A stretch of 64,000 nt of DNA, from positions 49,550-113,549 of the forward strand of contig PMSQ01000133.1 in the NCBI GenBank assembly GCA_003168355.1. Direction: 5' to 3'. The stretch comes from Acidobacteriaceae bacterium (GTDB taxonomy: Bacteria > Acidobacteriota > Terriglobia > Terriglobales > Acidobacteriaceae). A program made the translations under genes and the position numbers. Position 1 is the stretch's first letter. Every line of letters starts with the position of its first letter. The notes below the pieces were generated by a model. It was not told where the DNA came from. It did no database searches and saw nothing but the letters and a program-made list of their open reading frames with translations. Of the stretch, positions 25,790 to 34,456 are shown one piece after another.

Positions 25790-27223
25790 TTAGGATAAAC
25801 GAATTTCGGAGACTCGCCGCGACGGATTCAGTGTGAGCTGTTGCAATAACGCCTGAAGATCTGAAATTGTTCGAGTTATTTCGGGCAGCTCAAAAAGATC
25901 CGGGTCGAATTGAACACGGCCCATAATATGTTGCGGTCGATCGATGAATGCGAGATAAAGGTCCCAGGGGGAGCCGCCGCTGTCCACGTCCATGCTTGTA
26001 ACACTCCAGTTCAAATCCAGACTGGGCATCGGGGGCTGCAGAGAAATAGCGGCGCTGAAGAACGGACTAGGGCCGGGAATCTGCTCATGGGTAAGCGTTC
26101 TCGCGAGATCTTCGATGGGCACATCGGCATTGAGCATTGCATTGGATAGCACCATGCGAGACTGCGCGAGTAGTTCGAGGAAAGTGGGATCGCCTGCAAA
26201 ATCAAAACGCAGAGCCACCGGGTTAAGAAAATACCCCAATAAGTTCAGGACTTCGCTTTGGTTTCGGCCCGATGAAGCCAGCGTACCTAGAATGATCTGC
26301 TCCTGGTTTGTGCGCTGTTGGATCAGAGTGGCAAATCCTGCCAACAAAACAAAGAACAGAGTGCTATTTTCTTGTTTCGCGAACGCCCGCAAGGTCTCGC
26401 TCAACCGGCCGGGAAAGGTAAATGAATGAGTCACTCCGCGGTAGATTCTCTTTTGCCCACGTGACTTGCCGCCCGGCAATTCCGTGATCGGCGGTCGACC
26501 TCCGAGTTGCTCTTGCCAATAGGCTATCTGGCTGGCAAGTCCTGCCTGGCTGGCTTCTCGTTGCCAACTGGCGAAGTCGCCATACTGGATCGGCAACTCC
26601 GGAAGAGGCGAGCAATTGCCTGCCGCGTATGCCTGGTAGAGGGTTGCCAACTCTGAGGGAAAAAGTTGATAGGCAGATACCCCGTCGAGAAGCATCAGAT
26701 GGGCAACCAGAAAAAGCCGATGCTCCTCTTCGCCCATTCTTATCAGGGTTGGCCGAAGCGGAGGCTCACTCTCCAATGCAAACCGCCGGCGCGCGTCCTG
26801 GCCGATGAGAGCGATGGCTTGCGCCTCGCGATCGGCCTCCGGAAGATCGCGTAAGTCGATGCTCCGCAAATGGAGCGGCGCAGCTGGCTGGACGATTTGT
26901 ACCGGTTCTCCTGCTCGCGTTTCAAAAGTGGTTCGCCAAATCTCATGGCGTCTAACGATCTCGCTCAAACCACGCTCCAGGGCAACCCGGTCGAGCGGGC
27001 CAATCATGCGAAGCATGACACACTCGTTATATAACGGTGCAATCTCTGGATTCTGCGTTTCACGCCGCCATAGCTGTTCCTGCATCAAGGAGAGCGGCGC
27101 TATGGCTCCGGGGCTTCGGCGCACAATCGGTGAGGGACAATGCTGAGCCGTTTGCGGGTGCGCCTGCAAATACGCCTTTAGCAATTCCTGGCGCTTCTGC
27201 TCCGCGAGTACAGTATCGAACAT
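25790..27223 (-). CDS. Stand-alone condensation-domain protein with altered active site
   Basis: The 477-residue protein is a complete C domain by length. It has PLSLMQEQLW (C1), EIVRRHEIWRTTF (C2), the C3 region, GYFLNPVALRFD (C5-like) and DVPIEDLA (C6-like). The C3 motif reads HLMLLDG where HHxxxDG is expected, so the second, catalytic His is Leu. The neighbouring synthetase has HHLVFDG at the equivalent position. The domain may therefore be structural, bind a carrier protein, or work by another mechanism. Its N-terminal 40 residues resemble an inter-protein linker. It overlaps no other gene and sits between the deacetylase and the C-A-PCP-TE synthetase. Confidence 0.88.
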   Translation of the reverse strand: MFDTVLAEQKRQELLKAYLQAHPQTAQHCPSPIVRRSPGAIAPLSLMQEQLWRRETQNPEIAPLYNECVMLRMIGPLDRVALERGLSEIVRRHEIWRTTFETRAGEPVQIVQPAAPLHLRSIDLRDLPEADREAQAIALIGQDARRRFALESEPPLRPTLIRMGEEEHRLFLVAHLMLLDGVSAYQLFPSELATLYQAYAAGNCSPLPELPIQYGDFASWQREASQAGLASQIAYWQEQLGGRPPITELPGGKSRGQKRIYRGVTHSFTFPGRLSETLRAFAKQENSTLFFVLLAGFATLIQQRTNQEQIILGTLASSGRNQSEVLNLLGYFLNPVALRFDFAGDPTFLELLAQSRMVLSNAMLNADVPIEDLARTLTHEQIPGPSPFFSAAISLQPPMPSLDLNWSVTSMDVDSGGSPWDLYLAFIDRPQHIMGRVQFDPDLFELPEITRTISDLQALLQQLTLNPSRRVSEIRLS

Positions 27224-27270
27224 GTTCTAGGAATTTCTTCTGCTTCGGTAGGGAGCGGCTAACTACATCT

Positions 27271-28149
27271 CTATGAGTCGGCTCTACGCCCGGTTGCATT
27301 GGGCCCGGAAGCCACAAGTTGGCCTAATTCGCCATTGCTGCAATAGTGGACTCCATCTCGTCCGCTCACATAATCCAACATCTCTTCCAACTCACGCCAG
27401 CCATTCTCATCTTTCATTTCCCAGGAGTGGCCAAGAAGGTGCCAAGCTCCCCCTTCTTGCAGTGCGCGGTCGAATAACGCTTTCCCGAGTTGCACCCAGT
27501 TCGTCGATCTCCCGATGACCATCGCAGATTTTGCCAACGCCAGTATTTCACCACGCCGGATCAGATTCCTGCCGTAGTCCCTCCAGCGGTGGGGATAGGC
27601 CTGAATTGTAACTGGCATCTCAAAAGGCGGAAAGTCGCAGGCGAAGGAAAGCATCCGCACTCCTCGGGCACAGCGGAAGCCGGCTTTCCTGACCTCACTG
27701 ACAACTTCGGCATTGAAGCGGCCTCTCGGATACGCAAACGAACTCACTTCCCTGCCCAATATGGCTTCCAAAGAACGCTTGCAGTCCCCGACTTCACGGC
27801 GCACGCTGCCCGAATCAATATCAGTCAGAATCGGATGGTTTACGGTGTGGCCACCGATTTCGAAGCCGGCGTTCGCTAGCTCGCGCAGATCCGTAACCGA
27901 CATATTTGAATTGTTTCCTAAGCTGCCACTTGGAACATAAAACGTTCCAGGCAACTTTCTTAGGGTCAACAGTTCGGCAATTTTGAGATCACGGCGGTCG
28001 CCATCATCCCAACTGGTGGTGACCACAACCATATTTCTTGACGTGGCAGGGCCCGGGTTGGGGTTCGAGAACATCCCGGAAGGGTCGCGATCCCGGCTCG
28101 CACCAGGCGACAATTCGCTTTTGGATTCGGTGGATTTCATAAACACCAT
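27271..28149 (-). CDS. Polysaccharide deacetylase (NodB-type)
   Basis: The C-terminal 292 residues of a longer open frame are the real protein. I start at the ATG at 28149, which overlaps the flippase stop in TGATG; ATG 28140 is an alternative. VVTTSWDDGDRRD is motif 1 with the catalytic and metal-binding Asp pair, and GGHTVNHPI supplies the metal His residues. SFAYPRGRFNAEV is motif 3, and LLGHSWE near the end supplies the final His. NodB enzymes remove N- or O-acetyl groups from amino sugars. No signal peptide is evident, so it may act in the cytoplasm on a lipid-linked or small substrate. The 88 upstream codons are out-of-frame flippase sequence. Confidence 0.85.
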   Translation of the reverse strand: MVFMKSTESKSELSPGASRDRDPSGMFSNPNPGPATSRNMVVVTTSWDDGDRRDLKIAELLTLRKLPGTFYVPSGSLGNNSNMSVTDLRELANAGFEIGGHTVNHPILTDIDSGSVRREVGDCKRSLEAILGREVSSFAYPRGRFNAEVVSEVRKAGFRCARGVRMLSFACDFPPFEMPVTIQAYPHRWRDYGRNLIRRGEILALAKSAMVIGRSTNWVQLGKALFDRALQEGGAWHLLGHSWEMKDENGWRELEEMLDYVSGRDGVHYCSNGELGQLVASGPNATGRRADS

Positions 28150-29540
28150 CACCGGGCCGGCAAAGGCACCTCGACATTCACTTCCCTGGCTTTCAATGCG
28201 GCAAACTTGCGGCTGGCAAGCATGAAGGCCACGATCATGTAAAGCAGGTTTGCCAGAACGATACTCCAGACGACGCCGCGCAGACCGAAGTATCGCGTCG
28301 CGGGAATACCAAAGATGATCGCAATCACGCTGGCTGCGCCGTTCGCAAAGAACAGAGATCGGGGAGATTCCATTGCCCGCAGCAAAATTGCCGGCCCCAG
28401 GGCTGCGCTCCACAGAATGCTTTCCAGCGCAAAAAGCGGAATCAAATAGGAAGATTCGGTGTACTTGCCGGCATAAACGAAATGAAACACCGGCTGGCGC
28501 AGCGGAATCAGCACAGCCCAGTATGCGACTCCACCGGCGACGAAAAGCAATGTCAGCTTGCGGCTCAGAACCGAAGCTGCGTGACTGCCCTCCTCGCTTT
28601 GCACGCGCGCCGCATAAGGCAAAACGAGCATCGAAAGTGCGGCCAGCGTCTGCAGCAGAGGAGCCGCGAAGTTCATGACGGCGCGCAGCTCACCCGCCGC
28701 TGCCATTCCAGAGAAACTGCTGACCAATGGAATGTAAACGTAATTCGGGATCCAGCCGACGACGCAGGCTCCGAATGCCCACTTGCCGTATTCCCAATGT
28801 TTTGCGCAAACATTCCGCAGCCGCGGGTGGCTCGTCGCCGGCTCCAGCTTTGCATTCAACTGAAAAAACATCACGATACCACTCACCAAGGATGCAAGAG
28901 CCATCACCAGATAGGCCGTGAAGGACGTCAACCATCCGCGCCTATACACCATGAAAACCGCTGAGGTGACCAGGACACAGTAGAAAATTGATCCGAAAGC
29001 CGCGGGTGCAGGAGACATCTTCAGATAGAAACTTCGGCGCCCCAGTGCATGAATGAGGATGAATGGAGTTGCGATCGTCAAGCCGGCGAACGCCGCCGCG
29101 GATGCCGGAGAGTGCCACCAGACCAGCGCTACCACTGCTGTCCCACCCAATAGGAAGCAGACGACAAAGGAAAGTGTCCAATGGAGCCAGACGGTGGCCT
29201 TTAGATAACCGCGAAGATTATCGCGGTAGGTGGTTCCGGAAAACACGGAGAGCGGCTCCAGCAGCAGGGCCTGATAAAGAAAAGCGACCAGAATAAAAAT
29301 GCTGAAGGCCAAGGCATACGCGCCATACTCGGCGGGTGCGAGCCAACGAGCGAGCAGGACTCCCAGCAAGAAATTCGAGCCGGAAATGAGACCATAATCA
29401 ACGATCGCAAGTCCACCCTTCCCGACCCAGGGAAGGATCCGTTTAAGGTTGAACTGCCGGACCGGCACCGACGTAGGCGGATCACAAACCGTCGTTGTGC
29501 TCTCTTGCGAACTGACTGCGGACACTTCGCGATTCCCCAA
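28149..29540 (-). CDS. Polysaccharide flippase (Wzx/MATE-like)
   Basis: The 463-residue protein has about 12 membrane helices. GLISGSNFLLGVLLARWLAPAEYG near residues 48-70 is the classic entry of Wzx-type O-antigen/EPS flippases (first helix, then L-x-P-x-E-Y-G). It moves undecaprenyl-linked repeat units across the inner membrane. The gene overlaps the deacetylase start and lies 152 bp after the P450-synthetase gene, so it is probably read on the same transcript as the peptide genes. A flippase of this family could also carry a lipid-linked peptide or glycopeptide, but the polysaccharide is the default substrate. Confidence 0.88.
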   Translation of the reverse strand: MGNREVSAVSSQESTTTVCDPPTSVPVRQFNLKRILPWVGKGGLAIVDYGLISGSNFLLGVLLARWLAPAEYGAYALAFSIFILVAFLYQALLLEPLSVFSGTTYRDNLRGYLKATVWLHWTLSFVVCFLLGGTAVVALVWWHSPASAAAFAGLTIATPFILIHALGRRSFYLKMSPAPAAFGSIFYCVLVTSAVFMVYRRGWLTSFTAYLVMALASLVSGIVMFFQLNAKLEPATSHPRLRNVCAKHWEYGKWAFGACVVGWIPNYVYIPLVSSFSGMAAAGELRAVMNFAAPLLQTLAALSMLVLPYAARVQSEEGSHAASVLSRKLTLLFVAGGVAYWAVLIPLRQPVFHFVYAGKYTESSYLIPLFALESILWSAALGPAILLRAMESPRSLFFANGAASVIAIIFGIPATRYFGLRGVVWSIVLANLLYMIVAFMLASRKFAALKAREVNVEVPLPAR

Positions 29541-29692
29541 TTTATAGGCCTTTATGAAAATCTTTTTGATTTTTGTGGACTGGGCTGAAAGGGCACGGAT
29601 GACAGGGCTGTAAGAAAGGTATCAAACGCCATGTGGAAGGGGCAAGTCTCATCGCATAACGCAGGAACAAATAATGAGACTTCAGTGCGTGG

Positions 29693-32600
29693 TCATGTCG
29701 AAATGCAGGCCGTCGCAGCAGCCGGGCCAGTTTGCCCGGATGCCGTGTGCTGCTCCACTGGTGTCACGAACCGGTTTTTCAGATGTGGGTGCTGCGCCTT
29801 CTCCAACGATGCGCGAAGCTGCTGTGCGAGCACGCCGACCATGGGCTCTCTCATGATGGCGCCGTGATCACCGTCGATTTCCTGAATTTCGACTCCTGCT
29901 GCCGCCCAGTTGGCCCAGTCGGCCTCCGGGTTATCCAATCCGCGTAATGCTTTTTCGCTGGCGCGAAACCAGGTGGCGGCCCCGCAATACACTTCGGGTT
30001 GGTACACGGCTTCAGCATGGGCCAGGCTCTTGTGAATCTGCTTCAGCGCCTTGGGCAGAAAAAGAGCATCGAATCTCCTGCGCAGTCCTCGACGATACTT
30101 CTTGAGCTTGCCCGCCACATATGCGGACTGTTGTTCCCAAGGCAACGTCAGCAGCGTGCTTAGCAAAACCGCTTTGGATTTCGCTTTGCCAGGATAAGTA
30201 TCGAGCAGCGCTAGCAACCCGATCTCCTGGCCATCCCCTTGGAGTTGGCGCGCCATCTCGAACGCGACCAGTCCGCCGAAGGAATATCCTCCGATATAGT
30301 ACGGGCCCTCGGGCTGAAACTTGCGCATCTCACCGATGTAGCGCGCGGCCATCTGCTCGACGCTGCTCAGAACAGGCATCTCGCCGTTGATCCCCTGTGG
30401 CTGGATTCCATAAAAAGGCTGGTCAGGAGCCATATGTCGCGCCAGTTCTTGAAAACGCAATACCGCTCCGCCAAGTCCGTGGACGCAGAAAAAGGGTGGT
30501 CGCGTGCCTTGCGGTTGGATCGGGACTATTAATGAAGTCCCGAGAGTCGATTGCTGCTGCCGCAGAATCGCTGCGAACTGCTCGATTGTGGGTGCCTCGA
30601 ATAAAGCAGCCAGTGGCACGGTGCGGCGAAAGTCTCGCTCGATGCGGCGCATAAGACGCACCGCCAGCAACGAATGTCCACCAAGTTCGAAGAAGTTATC
30701 CCGAATTCCAATCGGACGCCTTCCCAGAATCTCTTCCCAGATACCTGCAAGTTGCGTTTCGACGGGGTCGCTTGGCGGAGCGTAGTCACTGGCAGGCGGC
30801 TGCGACGCTGGCGGAACCGGTAACGCACGGCGATCGATCTTGCCATTGGGCGTTAATGGCAACGCATCAAGCAGAACAAAATCAGACGGAACCATGTAGT
30901 CCGGCAGTTGCTTTTTCAGGAAATCGCGCAATTCAGACGCCGCGGGAGTTGAGCCAGGCAAAGGCACAAGGTAAGCCACCAGGCGTTTGCTGTTCACGCC
31001 TTCTTCCCTTGCAATCACTACCGCTCCGCGAACCGATGAATGTCGTGCTAGTGCGGCTTCGATCTCGCCCAGTTCCACGCGAAACCCACGGATCTTAACC
31101 TGAAAATCGCGACGGCCGAGGAACTCGATGCTTCCGTCCGGAAGATAGCGAGCCAGATCCCCAGTCTTGTAGAGGCGAGCGTCGGGATGAGCCGCAAATG
31201 GATCGAGCAGGAACTTTTCTGCCGTCAACTCGGGACGGTTCAGGTATCCGCGTGCCACGCCCACACCGCCAATGTGCAGCTCTCCGGGAACGCCTACGGG
31301 AACTGGCTGCAGGTTGCGGTCAAGAATATAGGTACGGACGTTGTCGATCGGCTTTCCGATAGGCAAAGGATTCGGAACTTCGCTTGAAACAGGTTCGTAT
31401 GCGGTAGCGATTACGCTGGCCTCGGTGGGACCATAGGTATTGATCCAACGTACGCCCGGCGCGGCCTGGGTTCGCCAGGTCTGGAGCAGTGCAGCAGATG
31501 CCTTTTCGCCCCCTACGATTACAAACCGCAAGCTCTTTGGCAGAGTTCCCGCACCCTCCGAGATCCCCTGTACTAATTCATGCCAGTACGCGGTCGGCAA
31601 GTCGACGACCGTTATACCTTCCTCACGAACGCAGCGCAGGAAATCAGTCACTGCGACGGAGAAGCTAGCCGGACGAAGCACCAGTGAAGCTCCCGCCATT
31701 AATGCCGGCCATATTTCCTCGATCGCAATATCGAAGCTGATCGAGGAGAACTGCAAAACGCGGTCGACCGGCTTGAGATCATAAAGCTTGATGGAGGTGA
31801 GACTATGGTTGACCAGGCCATCATGTGTGAGCAGAACGCCGCGCGGTTGGCCAGTCGAACCGGAGGTGTAAATCACATAGGCTAAATTAGACGGATCGAT
31901 GTTGTACGCAGGATTGCTCCGATTCAGCTTCGCGATGGCTGTGCGCTGCGAATCGACGCAAACTGTAACCGTACCAGGGCGCTCAAGCTGCGAGCGCATG
32001 GCTTCACTCGTCAACAGCACCGGGGCCTGAGCATCGTTCAACATAAACTCCAGGCGCTCCCTGGGATATGCTGGATCCAGAGGCAGGCATGCGCTGCCAG
32101 CCTTGAGCACGGCGAGCAGCGCCACCACGAGAGAGACCGACGGCAACAGGCAGATGGCGACGGGAATATCCGGGCCAGCGCCTAGTCCGCGCAGGTAATG
32201 TGCGAATTGATTGGCCTGCTCGTTAAGCTCGCGGTAGCTTAACTTTTCGTTCGCGTGACGCACGGCGATGGCACTTGGTGTCCGCTCCGCCTGCGCTTCA
32301 AACAATTGATGGATACAACGATCTGCCGAACGGGTTGTTTCAGTGTTGTTCCATTCGGATAGAACTCTGTGCCGTTCCCCGGCACCCAAAAGCGGCACTA
32401 CGGAGAGACGCTGATCTGGATGAATGAGAATGGTTTCCAGGATCGTGCGGAAGCCCTCAAGCATGCGGCGAATGGTACACGCCTCGAACAAATCGGTTGC
32501 GTATTCGAACCGCACGGTCAGGCCCTTGTCATCCGGAGCTACTACGCACGCAAGATCGAGATTGCCCTTCAGCCCGCTGTCTTGCCGGGAAAGGTTCGCG

Positions 32601-34456
32601 GCCGGAACCGAAGACTCAGCCATCGAAAAAAACAGCTGGAAAAAGGAGCTGAGGGATCGATCCTGGCAAACCTCCCGTACCACATCACCCAATGGGATAT
32701 TGCGGTGCCGATAAGCTTCCAGCACGGTACTCTGCACCCGCCGCAACAATTCGTGAAAGTTGGGATCGCCCGAAACATCTGTCCGTAAGGCAACTGGATC
32801 ATGGTCTTCGGGTTTCTCACCAGGCGCGTGCAGCCGAGAACCAACAAGAATATCTTCTTGTTGGCTGTACCTCGAGACCAATGCTTTGAACACTGAAAGC
32901 AGGGTGACAAAACGCTCAGTCTGTTCGCGCTTGCTGAAGGCGTTCAGCTCATCGACTAAACTTGGAGACAGCGTGGTGGACTCGCTCGCGATCTCGAAGT
33001 TGCGCTGAAGTGCACGAGGACGGTCGGTCGGTAATTCCAGCGAGAGAGGCGCGGTCTCAAGTTTCGCGCGCCAGTACGCCATGTCTTCCTGCAGAATGTG
33101 TTCCTGCAAGTTACCTGCTTGCCGTGCCTCCGCGGGACCAGTTTGTGTGGTGATAGACGAGGCTTGGCGCTGGTCCTGATTTCCTTCCGGTCCGCCTGAC
33201 CGAGCTTCATCTCCAAACCTGACAAGCAGAGACGTGAGCCCGCGCAGACCTAGGTTGGTTCGCCAAATCAAGCGCTGCGGCTCAAGACGAAGATTGTTGA
33301 GGCGTTGCAACATGGCTTGAAAAGCGATTTGACCTTCCGCTCGCGCTAAAGGGGCGCCGAAGCAGAAGTGGGCAGCATAGCCGAAAGCAAGGTGACGATT
33401 ATCGAGACGCGCGATGTCGAAGCGATCCGGATCTGGAAAACGCTCCGGGTCGCGATTGGCAGCAGCCATCACAGCGATGACCGCCTGGCGTTTGCGAATC
33501 AGTTTCCCGCCTAGTTCCCTGTCGGATGGAGCAAGTCGCGCCGTGTGCTGGCTTGGACTCTCGTAGCGCAGCATTTCTTCAACGGCCGATGGAATCAGCG
33601 AGACGTCATTGCGCAGCCGCTTCATTTCTTCGGAGTTGCGGATCAGGGTGAGAACGCCGTTTCCAATCAGATTGGTAGTCGTTTCCTGGCCGCCGACCAT
33701 TGTCACAATGGTGTTAGCGATCACTTCCTCTTCCGTCAGCCGGTCACCATCAACTTCAGCCGTTAGCAGCGAGTGAATCAGGCCTTCACGAGGATGCGCT
33801 TTGATCTCCCGGATTGCCTCCTGAAAATAGGAAGTCATGTCTTCCACTGTGCGCAGCATGAGTTGCGCACGTTCGGGATTGTGCTGGAAGTTCCCCAGCA
33901 TCTCAGCAAAATTGGCGGACCAGACCTTCAGCTGTTTGTGATCGGTGACGGGAACGCCGAGCAGTTCGGCAGTGACGATCGCGGGCAAGGGATCCGCAAG
34001 GTCGGCAATCACATCCATCCGGCCCTGGGCCAGGACCTTGTCGAGCAGGTTGTTGACGATATCGCCGATATGGGCTTTTAGGGTTTCAACCCGCGCCGGT
34101 GTGAAAGCCTTGGATGCTAACCCACGCAGACGCGTGTGCCCCGGTGCATCCAGGAACAGCATCTGCTTGATCATCACCTGCGCGACGGGCTTCAGTTGCG
34201 ACAGCCCCATCTCTGTGAGCTGCACAGGGGTAGGGGTGCGGTCGGCCGAAAAACTGTGCAGGACCTCCAAAACGTCGGGGTAGCGAGTAACCACCCAGGC
34301 GTGCAGATAGGAGTCCCAATGTACGGGATCTTCGCGGCGCAAACGATGGAAGAGAGGATAGGGATTGGCCAGGACTTCAGGATCGAGCAGGTGGTAAAGG
34401 CTCAGGGCCCCGTCCGCACGGTCGAGTCCGGAGGGCGTTGTAGAACTCAACGTCAT
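29693..34456 (-). CDS. Cytochrome P450 fused to NRPS module: P450-truncated C-A-PCP-TE
   Basis: The 1587-residue protein starts with a complete P450 (1-410). The oxygen-binding GGQETTT lies at 255-261, E294xxR297 follows, and the heme ligand is Cys365 in FGYAAHFCFG. After a linker, residues 455-690 are only the C-terminal half of a condensation domain, beginning at AYWRAKL with no HHxxxDG. The A domain (710-1215) has by-eye specificity residues D-I-E-D-I-G-T-V-I-K. The acidic pair E913/D952 suggests a basic side chain, at low certainty. PCP Ser1262 and a TE with canonical GYSFGG (Ser1392) complete it. The ATG overlaps the A-PCP stop (ATGA), so translation is coupled. P450s paired with A-PCP proteins (NovH/NovI type) beta-hydroxylate carrier-bound amino acids. 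Confidence 0.93.
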   Translation of the reverse strand: MTLSSTTPSGLDRADGALSLYHLLDPEVLANPYPLFHRLRREDPVHWDSYLHAWVVTRYPDVLEVLHSFSADRTPTPVQLTEMGLSQLKPVAQVMIKQMLFLDAPGHTRLRGLASKAFTPARVETLKAHIGDIVNNLLDKVLAQGRMDVIADLADPLPAIVTAELLGVPVTDHKQLKVWSANFAEMLGNFQHNPERAQLMLRTVEDMTSYFQEAIREIKAHPREGLIHSLLTAEVDGDRLTEEEVIANTIVTMVGGQETTTNLIGNGVLTLIRNSEEMKRLRNDVSLIPSAVEEMLRYESPSQHTARLAPSDRELGGKLIRKRQAVIAVMAAANRDPERFPDPDRFDIARLDNRHLAFGYAAHFCFGAPLARAEGQIAFQAMLQRLNNLRLEPQRLIWRTNLGLRGLTSLLVRFGDEARSGGPEGNQDQRQASSITTQTGPAEARQAGNLQEHILQEDMAYWRAKLETAPLSLELPTDRPRALQRNFEIASESTTLSPSLVDELNAFSKREQTERFVTLLSVFKALVSRYSQQEDILVGSRLHAPGEKPEDHDPVALRTDVSGDPNFHELLRRVQSTVLEAYRHRNIPLGDVVREVCQDRSLSSFFQLFFSMAESSVPAANLSRQDSGLKGNLDLACVVAPDDKGLTVRFEYATDLFEACTIRRMLEGFRTILETILIHPDQRLSVVPLLGAGERHRVLSEWNNTETTRSADRCIHQLFEAQAERTPSAIAVRHANEKLSYRELNEQANQFAHYLRGLGAGPDIPVAICLLPSVSLVVALLAVLKAGSACLPLDPAYPRERLEFMLNDAQAPVLLTSEAMRSQLERPGTVTVCVDSQRTAIAKLNRSNPAYNIDPSNLAYVIYTSGSTGQPRGVLLTHDGLVNHSLTSIKLYDLKPVDRVLQFSSISFDIAIEEIWPALMAGASLVLRPASFSVAVTDFLRCVREEGITVVDLPTAYWHELVQGISEGAGTLPKSLRFVIVGGEKASAALLQTWRTQAAPGVRWINTYGPTEASVIATAYEPVSSEVPNPLPIGKPIDNVRTYILDRNLQPVPVGVPGELHIGGVGVARGYLNRPELTAEKFLLDPFAAHPDARLYKTGDLARYLPDGSIEFLGRRDFQVKIRGFRVELGEIEAALARHSSVRGAVVIAREEGVNSKRLVAYLVPLPGSTPAASELRDFLKKQLPDYMVPSDFVLLDALPLTPNGKIDRRALPVPPASQPPASDYAPPSDPVETQLAGIWEEILGRRPIGIRDNFFELGGHSLLAVRLMRRIERDFRRTVPLAALFEAPTIEQFAAILRQQQSTLGTSLIVPIQPQGTRPPFFCVHGLGGAVLRFQELARHMAPDQPFYGIQPQGINGEMPVLSSVEQMAARYIGEMRKFQPEGPYYIGGYSFGGLVAFEMARQLQGDGQEIGLLALLDTYPGKAKSKAVLLSTLLTLPWEQQSAYVAGKLKKYRRGLRRRFDALFLPKALKQIHKSLAHAEAVYQPEVYCGAATWFRASEKALRGLDNPEADWANWAAAGVEIQEIDGDHGAIMREPMVGVLAQQLRASLEKAQHPHLKNRFVTPVEQHTASGQTGPAAATACIST

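Noticed and set aside
28150..28413. N-terminal extension of the deacetylase frame
   Set aside because: These 88 codons are the flippase sequence read in another frame. The true start is the overlapping ATG at 28149 or the ATG at 28140.
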